A stretch of 64,000 nucleotides of DNA, taken from Pedobacter frigiditerrae (GTDB lineage: Bacteria > Bacteroidota > Bacteroidia > Sphingobacteriales > Sphingobacteriaceae). Below, piece after piece: positions 18,459 through 27,971 of the stretch. How positions within the stretch are numbered: the stretch's first letter is position 1; the number at the start of each line of letters is the position of its first letter. Location: the NCBI RefSeq assembly GCF_004331645.1, contig NZ_SJSK01000002.1, positions 806,001 through 870,000 on the forward strand. Direction: 5' to 3'. The notes beneath the pieces were generated by a model, which was not told the origin of the DNA, made no database searches, and saw only the letters and a list, made by a program, of their open reading frames with translations. Made by a program: the position numbers and the translations under genes.

Positions 18459-19334
18459 ATGAAAAAGATCAAATCACACTTATTGCTTTTAATACTTACA
18501 ACTTTTGCTTTCGGTGCTTGCCAAAAAGACATTGTTTTTGTTGAAGGTTCTGGCCCTGGTGGTACTAAACCAGCGACTAATATTACAAAAATGAGCGCAA
18601 AAGTTGATGGTGTATTGGTAGAGTGTGATTTGGCTTATGCCCAAAAATGGACTGGGCAAAAAGCAATACAAATAAACGGGTTTAAGAATCCGCAGGCGTT
18701 TGCTTTCACATGGGACGACATAAAAGGTGTTGGCACTTATAATGCTGCCGACATCGTATCAAATGCTGCTTATACCGCTAATATGTTAGACCCTTTAGAC
18801 AATAGCTATTTTGCAGAATCTGGAACAATTAAAATAACAACTTATAATAGTAAAGTAATTATAGGCACTTTCGAGTTTAAGGCAGTTAATACAGATGGGG
18901 CCATTAAAAATATTACCGAAGGGCGATTTGTAATTAACCTAGAAAAGGATTTGGTTTTGGATCAAGATAATGATAATTCAACCTTTAGCGTTAAAATTGA
19001 TGGTGTACAAACATCTTTTTTAGATGCTCAAATTGTTGATGCTGGAGCCATTAACATTATTGGGATAACCGGAAATAAAACATTTGCCTTAGGTATATTT
19101 AACTTTAATGGACCAGGCACTTATGATGTTACAGGTGCCATTAATACTGGAGCCCATTTATCTTATATCCCAGACATTAACACATCTTATCATTCAATAA
19201 GCGGAAAAATCATAGTTACTGCTTCAACTGCTGATGGCATTGTTGGAACTTTTCAAGGTATACTTAAACTGCAAGATTCTAGTACAACTACTTTATTAAC
19301 ACTAACAGAAGGTAAGTTTGATGTTAAATATTAA
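18459..19334 (+). CDS. DUF6252-like lipoprotein, copy A
   Basis: A 291-residue protein. The signal peptide ends in a lipobox (FGAC) followed by QKD, so it should be lipidated. The mature chain carries two copies of a beta-rich unit: SAKVDGV...GTYNAAD...ESGTIKITTYNS..IIGTFEFKA...ITEGRF, then a shorter second version (VKIDGVQ...GTYDVTG...ITEGKFDV). This is the pattern of DUF6252, often secreted with ligand unknown. It starts 8 bases after glyS. A paralogue follows at 19.5 kb with the same first mature residues (CQKDIVFVEGSGPGGT). Confidence 0.7.
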   Translation: MKKIKSHLLLLILTTFAFGACQKDIVFVEGSGPGGTKPATNITKMSAKVDGVLVECDLAYAQKWTGQKAIQINGFKNPQAFAFTWDDIKGVGTYNAADIVSNAAYTANMLDPLDNSYFAESGTIKITTYNSKVIIGTFEFKAVNTDGAIKNITEGRFVINLEKDLVLDQDNDNSTFSVKIDGVQTSFLDAQIVDAGAINIIGITGNKTFALGIFNFNGPGTYDVTGAINTGAHLSYIPDINTSYHSISGKIIVTASTADGIVGTFQGILKLQDSSTTTLLTLTEGKFDVKY

Positions 19335-19522
19335 CATCAAACTGATGAAATTTCTACAACTGTAGTTTTATAGAGGGATTAGAATTTGGCAACAAACTTT
19401 GGTGCTTTGAATCTGTATTATAATTTACACTATGGCTTATCACTACACAACTTCTTTATTAAAGAACTGCCAATAAATTCAGCAAGTTTATTAGTTTTAT
19501 AAAATTAAATTGATAGCTCTAA

Positions 19523-20434
19523 ATGAAAATTAAAATTTTATTTTCCATAATATTGGCATTACTATTTACCTCTTGCCAAAAAGACATCGTTTTTGTTGAA
19601 GGCTCTGGCCCTGGCGGAACACCACCTAAGACTATTAAAACCAGTATGAAAGCTAAGGTTGATGGTGTTTGGGTTGAATGTGAATTTGCTTATGCGCAAG
19701 AATATATAAATAGCGACGGCAAAAAAGACCTACAAATTAACGGCATTAAAGCACCGCAGGCATTTATTTTTAATTGGCAAGATTTTAAAGGAGTTGGCAC
19801 TTACAATGCAGCAGATTTGATATCAAGCGCAAATTATACAAATGGCATAACAGATCCTTTTACACAAACCTATTATGCTGAGTCTGGAACCATTAAAGTA
19901 ACAACCTATAACAGCAAGGCAATTATTGGTACCTTCGAATTTAAAGCAGCAAATACTGTGGGCGAAATTAAAACGATTACTGAAGGGCAATTTATCATTA
20001 GCCTTGAACCAACCCCTGGCCCTACACCTGGTCAAGGTACTGCCAACATGAGTGCTAAGGTTGATGGTGCAAGCCTTAACTTTGTAGGACAAGCAAATTT
20101 GAATATAAATGCCAAATTAGGAAACATGATGACCATTTATGGCACTAACGGGTTAAAGGTCGTAACGATTATCGTTTACAACTATAAAGGGGCTGGAACC
20201 TATGAAATTGATATTGATGCGCAAGGTGGCTACAATGAAGACCAAACTCAAACAGGCTCATACGCATCTGAAACTGGGGTTAAAACTGGTAAGTTAATTA
20301 TAACAAGTTCTACAAGCAACACCGTTAAAGGAACCTTTGAATTTGTTGCTCCAAATATGGATACTTTTCTAAAAACAAAAAAGACGATAACTGAAGGAAA
20401 GTTCGATGTATCTTATACTACAACTTCAATATAA
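19523..20434 (+). CDS. DUF6252-like lipoprotein, copy B
   Basis: A 303-residue paralogue of the preceding gene, with the same lipobox region and the same two-unit layout. The units are joined by a Pro/Gly linker (EPTPGPTPGQGT) absent from copy A. Motifs such as GVGTYNAADLIS, ESGTIKVTTYNSKAIIGTFEF and ITEGQF repeat. The two copies probably arose by tandem duplication and then diverged. Function unknown; both should face the periplasm or cell surface. A 188-base gap separates them. Confidence 0.7.
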   Translation: MKIKILFSIILALLFTSCQKDIVFVEGSGPGGTPPKTIKTSMKAKVDGVWVECEFAYAQEYINSDGKKDLQINGIKAPQAFIFNWQDFKGVGTYNAADLISSANYTNGITDPFTQTYYAESGTIKVTTYNSKAIIGTFEFKAANTVGEIKTITEGQFIISLEPTPGPTPGQGTANMSAKVDGASLNFVGQANLNINAKLGNMMTIYGTNGLKVVTIIVYNYKGAGTYEIDIDAQGGYNEDQTQTGSYASETGVKTGKLIITSSTSNTVKGTFEFVAPNMDTFLKTKKTITEGKFDVSYTTTSI

Positions 20435-20444
20435 CCTAATTACA

Positions 20445-21269
20445 ATGAAAAAATTAACGCTTTTTGCCTTCTCATTAATTATTTCCTACAGTTCTTTTAG
20501 TCAAAGCGCTACCTATCAAGCCCTACTAGCACTAAATCACAATGAATCTAACAATGGCTTCAACACCAAAATTAAACCAACCGTTGAAGATTTCTCTAGC
20601 AAAAAAAGTCTGATTTGGAGCAATGTCTATTTTAGATATTTTAAAGGAAACAATATAGACAACCCTCAAACCGCAATGAAATTCAGTGCTGTGAGCGAAC
20701 AAACCTATCATATTTATTGTGAAGAAGCTCAACCAATTTCAATCAACCTTAATAAAGAAGCGGCTGATAGGGTTTTAGAAGTTAGTGTGGTGATGTTTGA
20801 ATTAGACAATGGCAAAATTATAGCCACAAAATTGAAGAATAAGAGTTTTACTGTCACCAAAGAACCAAAACTTATAAACCTATTAATAGATAAAGAAAAT
20901 ATTAAAGCAGGCGCTTATTTAAAAGTAAGTTTTGAAATTGAATCTTCAAATTTAAAAAAATTAGGTCCTTATAATTTCGCCAAACCAACTAATGGCAACT
21001 ACGATTTAATAATGACCACAAATATTCCAAAACCATTTTCATACAAAACACCTGAGGATCTCTTATTGAAGGATCAGGTTTCAAAAAAGATGAGGTTAAA
21101 ACAATTCACTAATTCAACACCTGCAATTGCAGATTATGATGTTGATAGCGATTCCATTAAATGGACATTAAGCGATAAAAACTCTAAAGAAATTACTTTC
21201 AACTTAGAAAGTATATTTTTCGGACTAAATGTCGGCCCATCTGTTAAGTTTTTAATGGAAGAAAAATAA
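20445..21269 (+). CDS. Secreted protein of unknown function
   Basis: About 274 residues. The start at ATG 20445 is chosen because it opens a signal peptide (LTLFAFSLIISYSSFSQS); an upstream ATG at 20406 would place 13 extra residues before it. The mature part is beta-rich with no motif I recognise. It follows the DUF6252 pair after 10 bases and ends at a strong terminator, so the three genes may form one transcript, possibly with glyS. It may be an exported accessory of the lipoproteins; that is only context. Confidence 0.6.
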   Translation: MKKLTLFAFSLIISYSSFSQSATYQALLALNHNESNNGFNTKIKPTVEDFSSKKSLIWSNVYFRYFKGNNIDNPQTAMKFSAVSEQTYHIYCEEAQPISINLNKEAADRVLEVSVVMFELDNGKIIATKLKNKSFTVTKEPKLINLLIDKENIKAGAYLKVSFEIESSNLKKLGPYNFAKPTNGNYDLIMTTNIPKPFSYKTPEDLLLKDQVSKKMRLKQFTNSTPAIADYDVDSDSIKWTLSDKNSKEITFNLESIFFGLNVGPSVKFLMEEK

Positions 21270-21290
21270 TTCTATATAAAATCAAATATT

Positions 21291-21323
21291 AAAAAAGGCA
21301 GCTTAGTTTAAGCTGCCTTTTTT
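21291..21323 (+). terminator. Rho-independent terminator
   Basis: A perfect 15-base stem with core AAGGCAGCTTA (21291-21305 and 21309-21323), a 3-base loop and a closing T run. It ends the transcript carrying the DUF6252 pair. Confidence 0.9.
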
Positions 21324-21417
21324 ATATGCTTTAGAATCAATATTTCTTTATTTCTCGTCAATAACTAGTAGGTTCTATAGCTATCAAAATTTATATTTGA
21401 GAATCATAATCCTATTT

Positions 21418-23247
21418 ATGCCTAAAAAATCAATCACCCTATTGCTCTTATTGTACTTTTTTAAAGTAAATGCACAAACTACTATTCCAAGTAAAAAGAT
21501 GGAATGGTTTGCAGATGCAAAACTTGGCATTTTTATACATTGGGGAATTTATTCTGTAAACGGAATTTCTGAATCATGGTCTTTTTACAATAACTACCTT
21601 AACCATAATGCTTATATGAAGCAATTGAAAGGTTTTAATGCTTCAAAGTACAATCCAAACCAGTGGGTGCAATTGATTAAAGAAAGTGGAGCAAAGTATG
21701 CAGTTATTACAACAAAACACCATGACGGGATTTCCTTATGGGATTCGAAAGCACCAAACGCCACCACAACCATAAATGGTAGCACCGCTAAACGAGATCT
21801 AGTTGCACCTTTTGTTAGCGCCTTAAAGAAATCGGGATTAAAAACTGGCTTATATTATTCGCTACCAGATTGGAGTTACCCTGATTATGACATTTTTACA
21901 AGATAAAGAAAACGATATAGTTTAAAGGAAGAACCTAAAAGGTGGGACTTGTTCTTAAATTATTACCAAACGCAACTTAATGAATTATCAATAAAGTTTA
22001 AACCAGATTTGATGTGGTTTGATGGCGACTGGGAGCACTCATCTGCCGAGTGGCAAAGCGATAAAGTACGCCAATTGTTATATAGTCATAATCCAAATGT
22101 TATTATTAACGCTAGGTTAGATGCACATGGAGATTATGAAACACCAGAGCAAGGTGTACCAATTGTAAAGCCAGCCAATCCTTATTGGGAACTGTGTTAT
22201 ACCATGAATGATTCTTGGGGTTATCAACCATACGACAAAAAGTATAAAACGGCCAATATGATCATCAGAACTTTGGTAGATTGTTTAAGTATGGGTGGCA
22301 ATTTGTTATTAGATATTGGCCCAAAAGCCGATGGGACAATTCCTCTTGAGCAACAAAACATATTAAAAGGTTTAGGCAGGTGGACAAACAAACATGCAGA
22401 AGCTATTTACAGTATAAAAGCAGGTTTGCCAAATGGCTTTTTTAATGGTAAAACGACTTTGTCTAAAGACGAAAAAACGCTTTACCTCTATTTAGATTAT
22501 CAAGATAACAATGGAATAATATTAAGTAACATCAAATCCAAAATTGAGCAAGTAACCGTAGTTGGATATGCTGGTAAAATACCTTACAAGGCTATAGATA
22601 ACAATGATTATTTAATTCAAATCCCTGAAATAGCTTATGATAAAGATGTCACTGTAATAAAGGTTCAGTTTAAGGAATCATTAAAATTGGACAATCCAAC
22701 ATTACCTAACCTAACTTATAAAAATCTATTTACAAAATCTGATGAGCCAACTGCCTTGAAGGTTAAGAAAACCATTTCATTACTAAATGATGGTATTAAC
22801 CTATTTAAAGATAGTTTAACATCAGCAGATGGTTTAGATTTTAAACCGAAAGTAAATCCTCTTGACGAAAGCGTAAATCAATGGGCAATTAAAAATGCAG
22901 AAGCTTTGTATCAAACAGGAAAAGGAATTCCAGCTGGCCATTTTGAAGGAAAAACAACTTTAAGTGCCGATTTAAATACCTTATATCTTTTTGTTGAAGG
23001 AAAACCAAATGGTCCAATTGCCATTAAAGGATTAAAAAATCAAATCAGTAGAATTAGAATTGTCGGTGAAGGTACAATGCTAGAACATACCGTTTATAAC
23101 AAATTGTATTGGAGTAAAGTACCAGGAATTATTTACATAGACATTCCGAAAGACAGATTAGACAAAGATGTAACGGTAATTGCTGTTTTACTTGATGGAC
23201 CTATTCAACTCTACAGAGAAAAAATTACTGCAATAGAAAGTAATTGA
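21418..23247 (+). pseudogene. GH29 alpha-L-fucosidase interrupted by one in-frame stop
   Basis: A signal peptide (from ATG 21418, ending KVNAQ) leads into a GH29 barrel: MEWFADAKLGIFIHWG, AKYAVITTKHHDG and LKTGLYYSLPDW are clear. The frame is broken by a TAA at 21904-21906 (codon 163) but stays open in the same frame to 23247, through KPDLMWFDGDWE (nucleophile Asp at codon 202), GGNLLLDIGPKADG and two C-terminal beta domains. The truncated product would lack the nucleophile. Without the stop this would be a normal ~609-residue secreted fucosidase removing alpha-L-fucose from glycans. It is either a recent nonsense mutation or a sequencing error; no other damage is visible. Confidence 0.9.
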
Positions 23248-23253
23248 TTTTGT

Positions 23254-23595
23254 TCATATAATCTCATCTAGCGCATCCTCAGACCTCCCAATTACCGCAA
23301 CATTATCTTTAACAATAATTGGCCTTTGAATAAGAATTGGATTTTCGTGCATAGCCATGATCCATTCTTCATCTGTTAAATCTTTGCCTTTGTACTTTTC
23401 TAGGTAAACCTTTTCAGTTGTTCTCACAATGTCTTTTGGCTTGCAATCAAGCTTTTCAATTATGCTTCGCAGTTCTTCAACACTTGGTACGTTTTCTAAA
23501 TAATTAATCACCTCAAAAGGTTCATCATTTTTTGTTAAAGCTGCTAAGGCAATGCGACTTTTAGTACAACTGTTATTATGGTAAATTGTAATCAT
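23254..23595 (-). CDS. ArsC/Spx-family thioredoxin-fold protein
   Basis: A 113-residue protein of the glutaredoxin-type arsenate reductase family. Cys10 sits in HNNSCTKSR with the helix-capping residues of ArsC, and NPILIQRPIIV supplies the conserved Arg. It lacks a second Spx-like CxxC cysteine. It may reduce arsenate with glutathione or glutaredoxin, but no other ars gene is nearby, and many such genes have other redox roles. It is convergent with the fucosidase gene and sits 3 bases downstream of an NlpC/P60 gene on the same strand. Confidence 0.85.
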   Translation of the reverse strand: MITIYHNNSCTKSRIALAALTKNDEPFEVINYLENVPSVEELRSIIEKLDCKPKDIVRTTEKVYLEKYKGKDLTDEEWIMAMHENPILIQRPIIVKDNVAVIGRSEDALDEII

Positions 23596-23598
23596 ATT

Positions 23599-24798
23599 TT
23601 AATTCTTTCCGTACCAATCGTGCTGTTCAACCCTGGTAATTTCTGGTTTTCCTATTTCAGTTAAAATCCTCCTGGCGCCTACTAAAGTTCCACTTTGCAC
23701 CCCATCGTAATTTGGCGCTGTTGCAACAATGCTATTAATTTTTACCATCCCAGCACTCTGGATAAATTCTCCATTGCCCATATAAATTGCGGTATGGCTA
23801 ACACGACCACCATTTATACCTCTACGTTTCGCAGCAGAAAAAAACAGTAAATCGCCAGGCTGTAAGTTTTTTAAACACTTTTCTACGCTGATGCTGTCAT
23901 TTTCCAATACATCAATCTCATTACCAACTAACGCTTGCTGAGAAGCATCACGAGGAATCACAATACCATTTAAAAAATAAGCTGTTTTGGTAAATCCACT
24001 ACAATCTACTCCTTTTATAGAGGTACCTCCCCATAAGTACGGAACGCCTAATAATGTTTGCGCCGTAGCTAAAATTGCTGTTGCATTTGGGTTTGGCCTT
24101 GTAATCCATTGTTTATAAAGTTTGGCATTTGTTTTTGGCAGATAAGCCACTCTACCATCTGGATAAGCAACTTTATAAAACACCTTTTCCATTCCCAGTA
24201 ATTGCAAAATATTACCACTCACCAAATCAGATACCCTTTGAGAATTAACATCAGCTCTGCTAAACCCATGACCATAATCTGCAGTAAAAACTATTTTATC
24301 TGTCTTTTGCCAGGTCTCATATTGTTGTTTGTCCATTAGTTTAATTGCCCCACCATCTGTCCATGACAAATAACCATCTGGAGTTTTCACCAAATAAAAT
24401 CCACCTTGTTTTTTCATTACCCTAATCGGTGTACCCAATAACATCTGTGTCATCAGCTCTGCTGCATTTTGCGGATTTGCCCTATTATTACAAACAGAAA
24501 GGTTTGCTACACCATATTCTAAACCATTTAAAGATTTTGCAGGCAACAAAGTTGAGATAAATTTAATATTTGCCATGGTTGGCTTTACCTTTTCAAACTC
24601 ATTTAAAGCCTCTTGAGAAGTACTTTCTAGTCGCACAGAATCGCCTTTTATCTGTATGTTGAAATAAATGGCCCTTTTATCTGGCGCAAATTTCTTCTGA
24701 ATAGCCATGGCTTGAAACCTATATGCCGAAGTATCGGTTTGTGCTTTTACAACAAAAACACAAACAGTTAAAATAAGAGTTAAATAAAAATTTCTCAT
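23599..24798 (-). CDS. Secreted NlpC/P60 (C40) peptidase with SH3-like domains
   Basis: A 399-residue protein with a signal peptide (ending VVKAQ). Residues ~60-240 contain SH3-like modules (segments GTPIRVMKKQGGFYLVKTPDGYLSW and MEKVFYKVAYPDGRVAYLP) for cell-wall binding. The C40 peptidase domain has the catalytic Cys in GGTSIKGVDCSGF and the His in RVSHTAIYMG. It probably cleaves peptidoglycan stem-peptide bonds in the periplasm. It reads on the minus strand with the ArsC-like gene 3 bases after it. Confidence 0.88.
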   Translation of the reverse strand: MRNFYLTLILTVCVFVVKAQTDTSAYRFQAMAIQKKFAPDKRAIYFNIQIKGDSVRLESTSQEALNEFEKVKPTMANIKFISTLLPAKSLNGLEYGVANLSVCNNRANPQNAAELMTQMLLGTPIRVMKKQGGFYLVKTPDGYLSWTDGGAIKLMDKQQYETWQKTDKIVFTADYGHGFSRADVNSQRVSDLVSGNILQLLGMEKVFYKVAYPDGRVAYLPKTNAKLYKQWITRPNPNATAILATAQTLLGVPYLWGGTSIKGVDCSGFTKTAYFLNGIVIPRDASQQALVGNEIDVLENDSISVEKCLKNLQPGDLLFFSAAKRRGINGGRVSHTAIYMGNGEFIQSAGMVKINSIVATAPNYDGVQSGTLVGARRILTEIGKPEITRVEQHDWYGKN

Positions 24799-24870
24799 CG
24801 CAGAACTAAGTTACAACAAATAGAATTACCAGTCATTTTCCAACTTACATTTTACATACACTAAGTTTTC

Positions 24871-24957
24871 ACCATCTAAGAAATCCCTGCTTGCGGTAGG
24901 CAAGTTAGAGCAGCTTGGGATATTAAAGCTTAGATTTTCTTAGCTGCCTTAGATGGT
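24871..24957. repeat. Intergenic palindromic element with ACCATCTAAG ends
   Basis: ACCATCTAAG (24871-24880) is repeated in reverse complement at 24948-24957. The inside holds a TGCTTGCGGTAGGCAAG hairpin similar to the insert seen in the 52.46-kb repeat. It lies between divergent genes (C40 peptidase and LtaS-like) and may carry part of their promoters. Confidence 0.45.
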
Positions 24958-25042
24958 TAACAGAATCGTGACTTTCCATCTTACATTTTACCTCTTACAT
25001 CTTCCATCCTTTTTCCGTAAATTTATAGCTTTTATACCATCA

Positions 25043-26974
25043 ATGAACCAAACAACCAAAAGAGAGCAATCAATTTATACAGCATTAACTTATCGCTTTT
25101 TACTTTTATTGGTGTTATACCTCTTTTGTCGACTAGGTTTTTATTTCACTAACCTTTCGCTTTTTAAACACATTGCTTTTACCGATCTACTATACATCCT
25201 CTTAGGTGGTATAAAATTCGACATTGTAGCTTTACTCTACATCAACTCACTCTATATCGTTTTACAAGCCATTCCATTTCCTTTTAGGTACAGAACAGGG
25301 TATCAGAGGTTTTGCAAATGGCTGTTCATCATTACAAACAGCATAGGTTTTTTTGCTAATTTTATCGATTTCGCTTACTATAAATACACGCTTAAAAGAA
25401 CAACAGCAAGTGTTTTTTCTCAATTCAGCAACGAGAAAAACAAGCTTAAGCTAACCTTCGATTTCTTGTTAGATTATTGGTATTTGGTTATCCTATTCGC
25501 AATTTTCATTTATGCCTTTGTTAAACTTTACCAACTCGTAGAGCTAAAAAAAGCACCTAAGTTTACTTGGCAAATTTATGTAGCACATACCTTAGTTTTG
25601 GTTTTAATAGCAGGTTTATCGGTTATCGGTATGCGTGGCGGTTGGCGCCATAGCACCAGGCCAATTACAATGAGCAATGCTGGCGATTTCGTAAAATCTC
25701 CTGGCGACATGAGCTTGGTTTTAAATACGCCTTTTACCATCATGAAAACCTTAAAGGCATCAAATCTAAAACCTGTTAATTATTACGATGAGCAAACCTT
25801 AAACAGTTTATACATCCCAATTCATCAGCCAGAAAACAAAGGCGATTTTAAAAAGCTAAATGTAGTATTTCTAATTATAGAAAGCTTAGGTAAGGAACAC
25901 GTTGGTGCATTAAACAAAGATGTTTTAAATGGGACTTACAAAGGCTACACCCCTTTCATAGATAGCTTAGTTACCAACAGTTTCACTTCTTCCTACACTT
26001 ATGCCAATGGGCGAAAATCGATTGACGCTTTACCTTCTATCATTTCTGGAATTCCTTCCATTCGCGAACCATTTGTGCTTTCTAAATATTCGGGAAATAG
26101 AACTACCAGCATTGCTAAATTATTAGGCGATGAAGGTTATGAAACCGCATTTTTTCACGGCGCGCCAAATGGGTCAATGGGGTTTTCGGCTTACACCAAC
26201 CTAACAGGGATTAAAAACTATTTCGGCAAAAACGAGTACAATAACGATACAGATTTCGATGGCATTTGGGGCATTTGGGACGAGCCTTTTATGCAATACA
26301 TGGCAAAAACCATTAATACTTTTAAGCAACCCTTCTTCTCTGCTTTCTTTTCGGTTTCCTCGCATCATCCATTTAAAGTGCCCAAAAAATACATAGGCAA
26401 ATTTCCAAAAGGTCCACTGCCCGTGCAAGAACCAATGGGTTATACAGATATGGCAATTAAGAAATTCTTTGCCACTGCTTCAAAAATGCCTTGGTATAAA
26501 AACACCTTGTTTGTTTTAGTAGCCGATCATGCTACCGTTTCTTACTTACCAGAATATCAGACTTTAGCCGGCTCATTCTCTATCCCCATTCTATTTTATT
26601 ACCCTGGAGGAGATTTAAAAGGCAAAACCGACAAGCTAATTCAGCAAACCGACATCATGCCAACGGTTTTAAACTACTTAAATTACAACAAACCATATTT
26701 TGCTTTTGGTTTTGATGCCTTAAGCAATAAAAAAGACAATTTTGTAGTTAATAACAACGATGGTAGCTTTAGCTTTTTCAAAGGAGATTATTTATTAATT
26801 TACGATGGTTTAAAATCTACCGCACTATTTAATTTAAAAACCGACAGATTAAACAAAAACAACCTAGTTGATAAAGAACCAGCCATACAAACCGACATGG
26901 AAAAATACCTCAAAGCATTTATCCAGCAATACAACAACAGAATGATTAAAGACCAGTTAACAATTGGCAACTAA
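25043..26974 (+). CDS. LTA synthase-family sulfatase/phosphotransferase
   Basis: About 643 residues from ATG 25043 (chosen because the ORF before it is not membrane-like). Five hydrophobic helices are followed by a sulfatase-fold domain. Metal-site segments are VFLIIESLGKEH (Glu280), SHHPF and LVADHAT. Ser326 in the GRKSIDALPS segment sits where LtaS has its catalytic Thr, by my alignment. Family members move phosphoglycerol or phosphoethanolamine onto glycans or lipid A. The domain should lie in the periplasm, membrane anchored. GtrA follows 114 bases later, suggesting a surface glycolipid theme; the donor and acceptor are not known. Confidence 0.85.
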   Translation: MNQTTKREQSIYTALTYRFLLLLVLYLFCRLGFYFTNLSLFKHIAFTDLLYILLGGIKFDIVALLYINSLYIVLQAIPFPFRYRTGYQRFCKWLFIITNSIGFFANFIDFAYYKYTLKRTTASVFSQFSNEKNKLKLTFDFLLDYWYLVILFAIFIYAFVKLYQLVELKKAPKFTWQIYVAHTLVLVLIAGLSVIGMRGGWRHSTRPITMSNAGDFVKSPGDMSLVLNTPFTIMKTLKASNLKPVNYYDEQTLNSLYIPIHQPENKGDFKKLNVVFLIIESLGKEHVGALNKDVLNGTYKGYTPFIDSLVTNSFTSSYTYANGRKSIDALPSIISGIPSIREPFVLSKYSGNRTTSIAKLLGDEGYETAFFHGAPNGSMGFSAYTNLTGIKNYFGKNEYNNDTDFDGIWGIWDEPFMQYMAKTINTFKQPFFSAFFSVSSHHPFKVPKKYIGKFPKGPLPVQEPMGYTDMAIKKFFATASKMPWYKNTLFVLVADHATVSYLPEYQTLAGSFSIPILFYYPGGDLKGKTDKLIQQTDIMPTVLNYLNYNKPYFAFGFDALSNKKDNFVVNNNDGSFSFFKGDYLLIYDGLKSTALFNLKTDRLNKNNLVDKEPAIQTDMEKYLKAFIQQYNNRMIKDQLTIGN

Positions 26975-26980
26975 TAGATT

Positions 26981-27004
26981 GTCACCCTGAGCTTGTCGAA
27001 GGAC
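26981..27004. repeat. GTCACCCTGAGCTTGTCGAAGGAC repeat
   Basis: A basic copy of the GTCATCCTGAGC family with TT in place of the GTA at the centre. It sits between the LtaS-like gene and gtrA, upstream of the chosen gtrA start. Confidence 0.65.
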
Positions 27005-27088
27005 AGTTTACAATTAGCAGTTAACCAGTTCAAACAGTTCAAACAGTTAACCCAACTAACAATTAACCGATTAACCCCACTACTCTCA

Positions 27089-27577
27089 ATGCGCAAAGCA
27101 ATATTAGCCATCATAGATTTTTTCCATCCTCCCTTAAAAAAATACATCTCACTGCACAACTTTCGGTATTTAGCAACTGGTGGTAGCACTTTTGTATTGG
27201 GCTATGTAGTTTATTACCTTTCGTTTTATCATCTTTTTAAAGCAGAAGAAGTGGATGTTCTCTACTTCACTTTAAAACGAGGAACCGCTGCAATGGCAGT
27301 AGATTTCGCTGTTGCCATTCCTTATAGTTTTATCATGAACCGATATGTTGTTTTTACACATAGCGAAGTTAGAGGAAGGGTTCAGTTATTCAGGTTCATG
27401 AACCTACAATTCATCAATATTTTACTCAACATATCTTTATATAAGTTCCTTGCAGACGTACTTTTAATCTACCCAACAGTGGCTAGGTTCGCCGTACAAA
27501 TTTTACTGGCAGGTTTTAGTTATATCTACCAACACTACTTTACATTTAGCGTAAAAAAGCTAGGAAAGAAGGGATAG
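27089..27577 (+). CDS. GtrA-family membrane protein
   Basis: About 162 residues from ATG 27089; a longer frame beginning with TTG at 26993 lies inside the repeat and was not used. Four hydrophobic segments and the F-R-Y-L-A-T-G-G-x-x-x-F opening fit the GtrA/PF04138 fold, and the F-x-x-N-R-Y/F signature is seen as FIMNRYVVF. GtrA proteins are thought to help flip undecaprenyl-phosphate-linked sugars for O-antigen or teichoic-type decoration. No matching glycosyltransferase is adjacent. The C-terminus ends in basic residues after the last helix. Confidence 0.85.
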   Translation: MRKAILAIIDFFHPPLKKYISLHNFRYLATGGSTFVLGYVVYYLSFYHLFKAEEVDVLYFTLKRGTAAMAVDFAVAIPYSFIMNRYVVFTHSEVRGRVQLFRFMNLQFINILLNISLYKFLADVLLIYPTVARFAVQILLAGFSYIYQHYFTFSVKKLGKKG

Positions 27578-27635
27578 TTCTCCTGCCATCTGATGATTAT
27601 AGATAGCTGGCAAGGTTTCATCGAAGAGTCCCCTA

Positions 27636-27684
27636 TCATCCGATGAATATGGGTAACTGTTAACGTCTCTTCGGATGAATAATC
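27636..27684. repeat. TCATCCGATGAATA repeat, copy 2
   Basis: An arm TCATCCGATGAATA (from 27636) and a second, degenerate TTCGGATGAATAA piece (27670-27682) about 20 bases on. It belongs to the same family as copies 1 and 3, but its second arm is direct rather than inverted. Confidence 0.5.
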
Positions 27685-27770
27685 GAAAAAATCTTATTTG
27701 AAAAGCAAATACAGTAAAATTATTTGTGGCAAGCTCTATTGTTCGCTGCAATTTTTTGTCGCCTTTATTT

Positions 27771-27816
27771 ATTCATCCGATGAATATAACCGATAATGCA
27801 GTATTCATCGGATGAC
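27771..27816. repeat. TCATCCGATGAATA repeat, copy 3
   Basis: TCATCCGATGAATA followed after 15 bases by TATTCATCGGATGA: two 14-base arms with perfect complementarity. The first arm is itself a palindrome (ATTCATC-C-GATGAAT). It matches copy 1 upstream of the DUF2339 gene. Confidence 0.65.
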
Positions 27817-27971
27817 CATCGTGGCAACAAAAGCGGCTGCTACTATTTAAGGCTTTCTTACAAGTTCAAAAACATTGAGTAATCCGAATATTAAACATTT
27901 ATATTCGTACTAACATCAAGCCTCCTAGCGTGGGCGGCAACCTTTATACAATCCAAATAAACAAACACTTT

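Larger units (their letters stand above)
27578..27971. other. Gene-free stretch carrying TCATCCGATGAAT repeats
   Basis: No coding frame is supported. It contains copies 2 and 3 of the TCATCCGATGAAT inverted repeat. It marks the left border of the run of small unrelated genes. Confidence 0.5.

Noticed and set aside
23254..23595. Arsenic-resistance operon
   Set aside because: Only one ArsC-like gene is present, without arsR, arsB or acr3, so resistance cannot be claimed.
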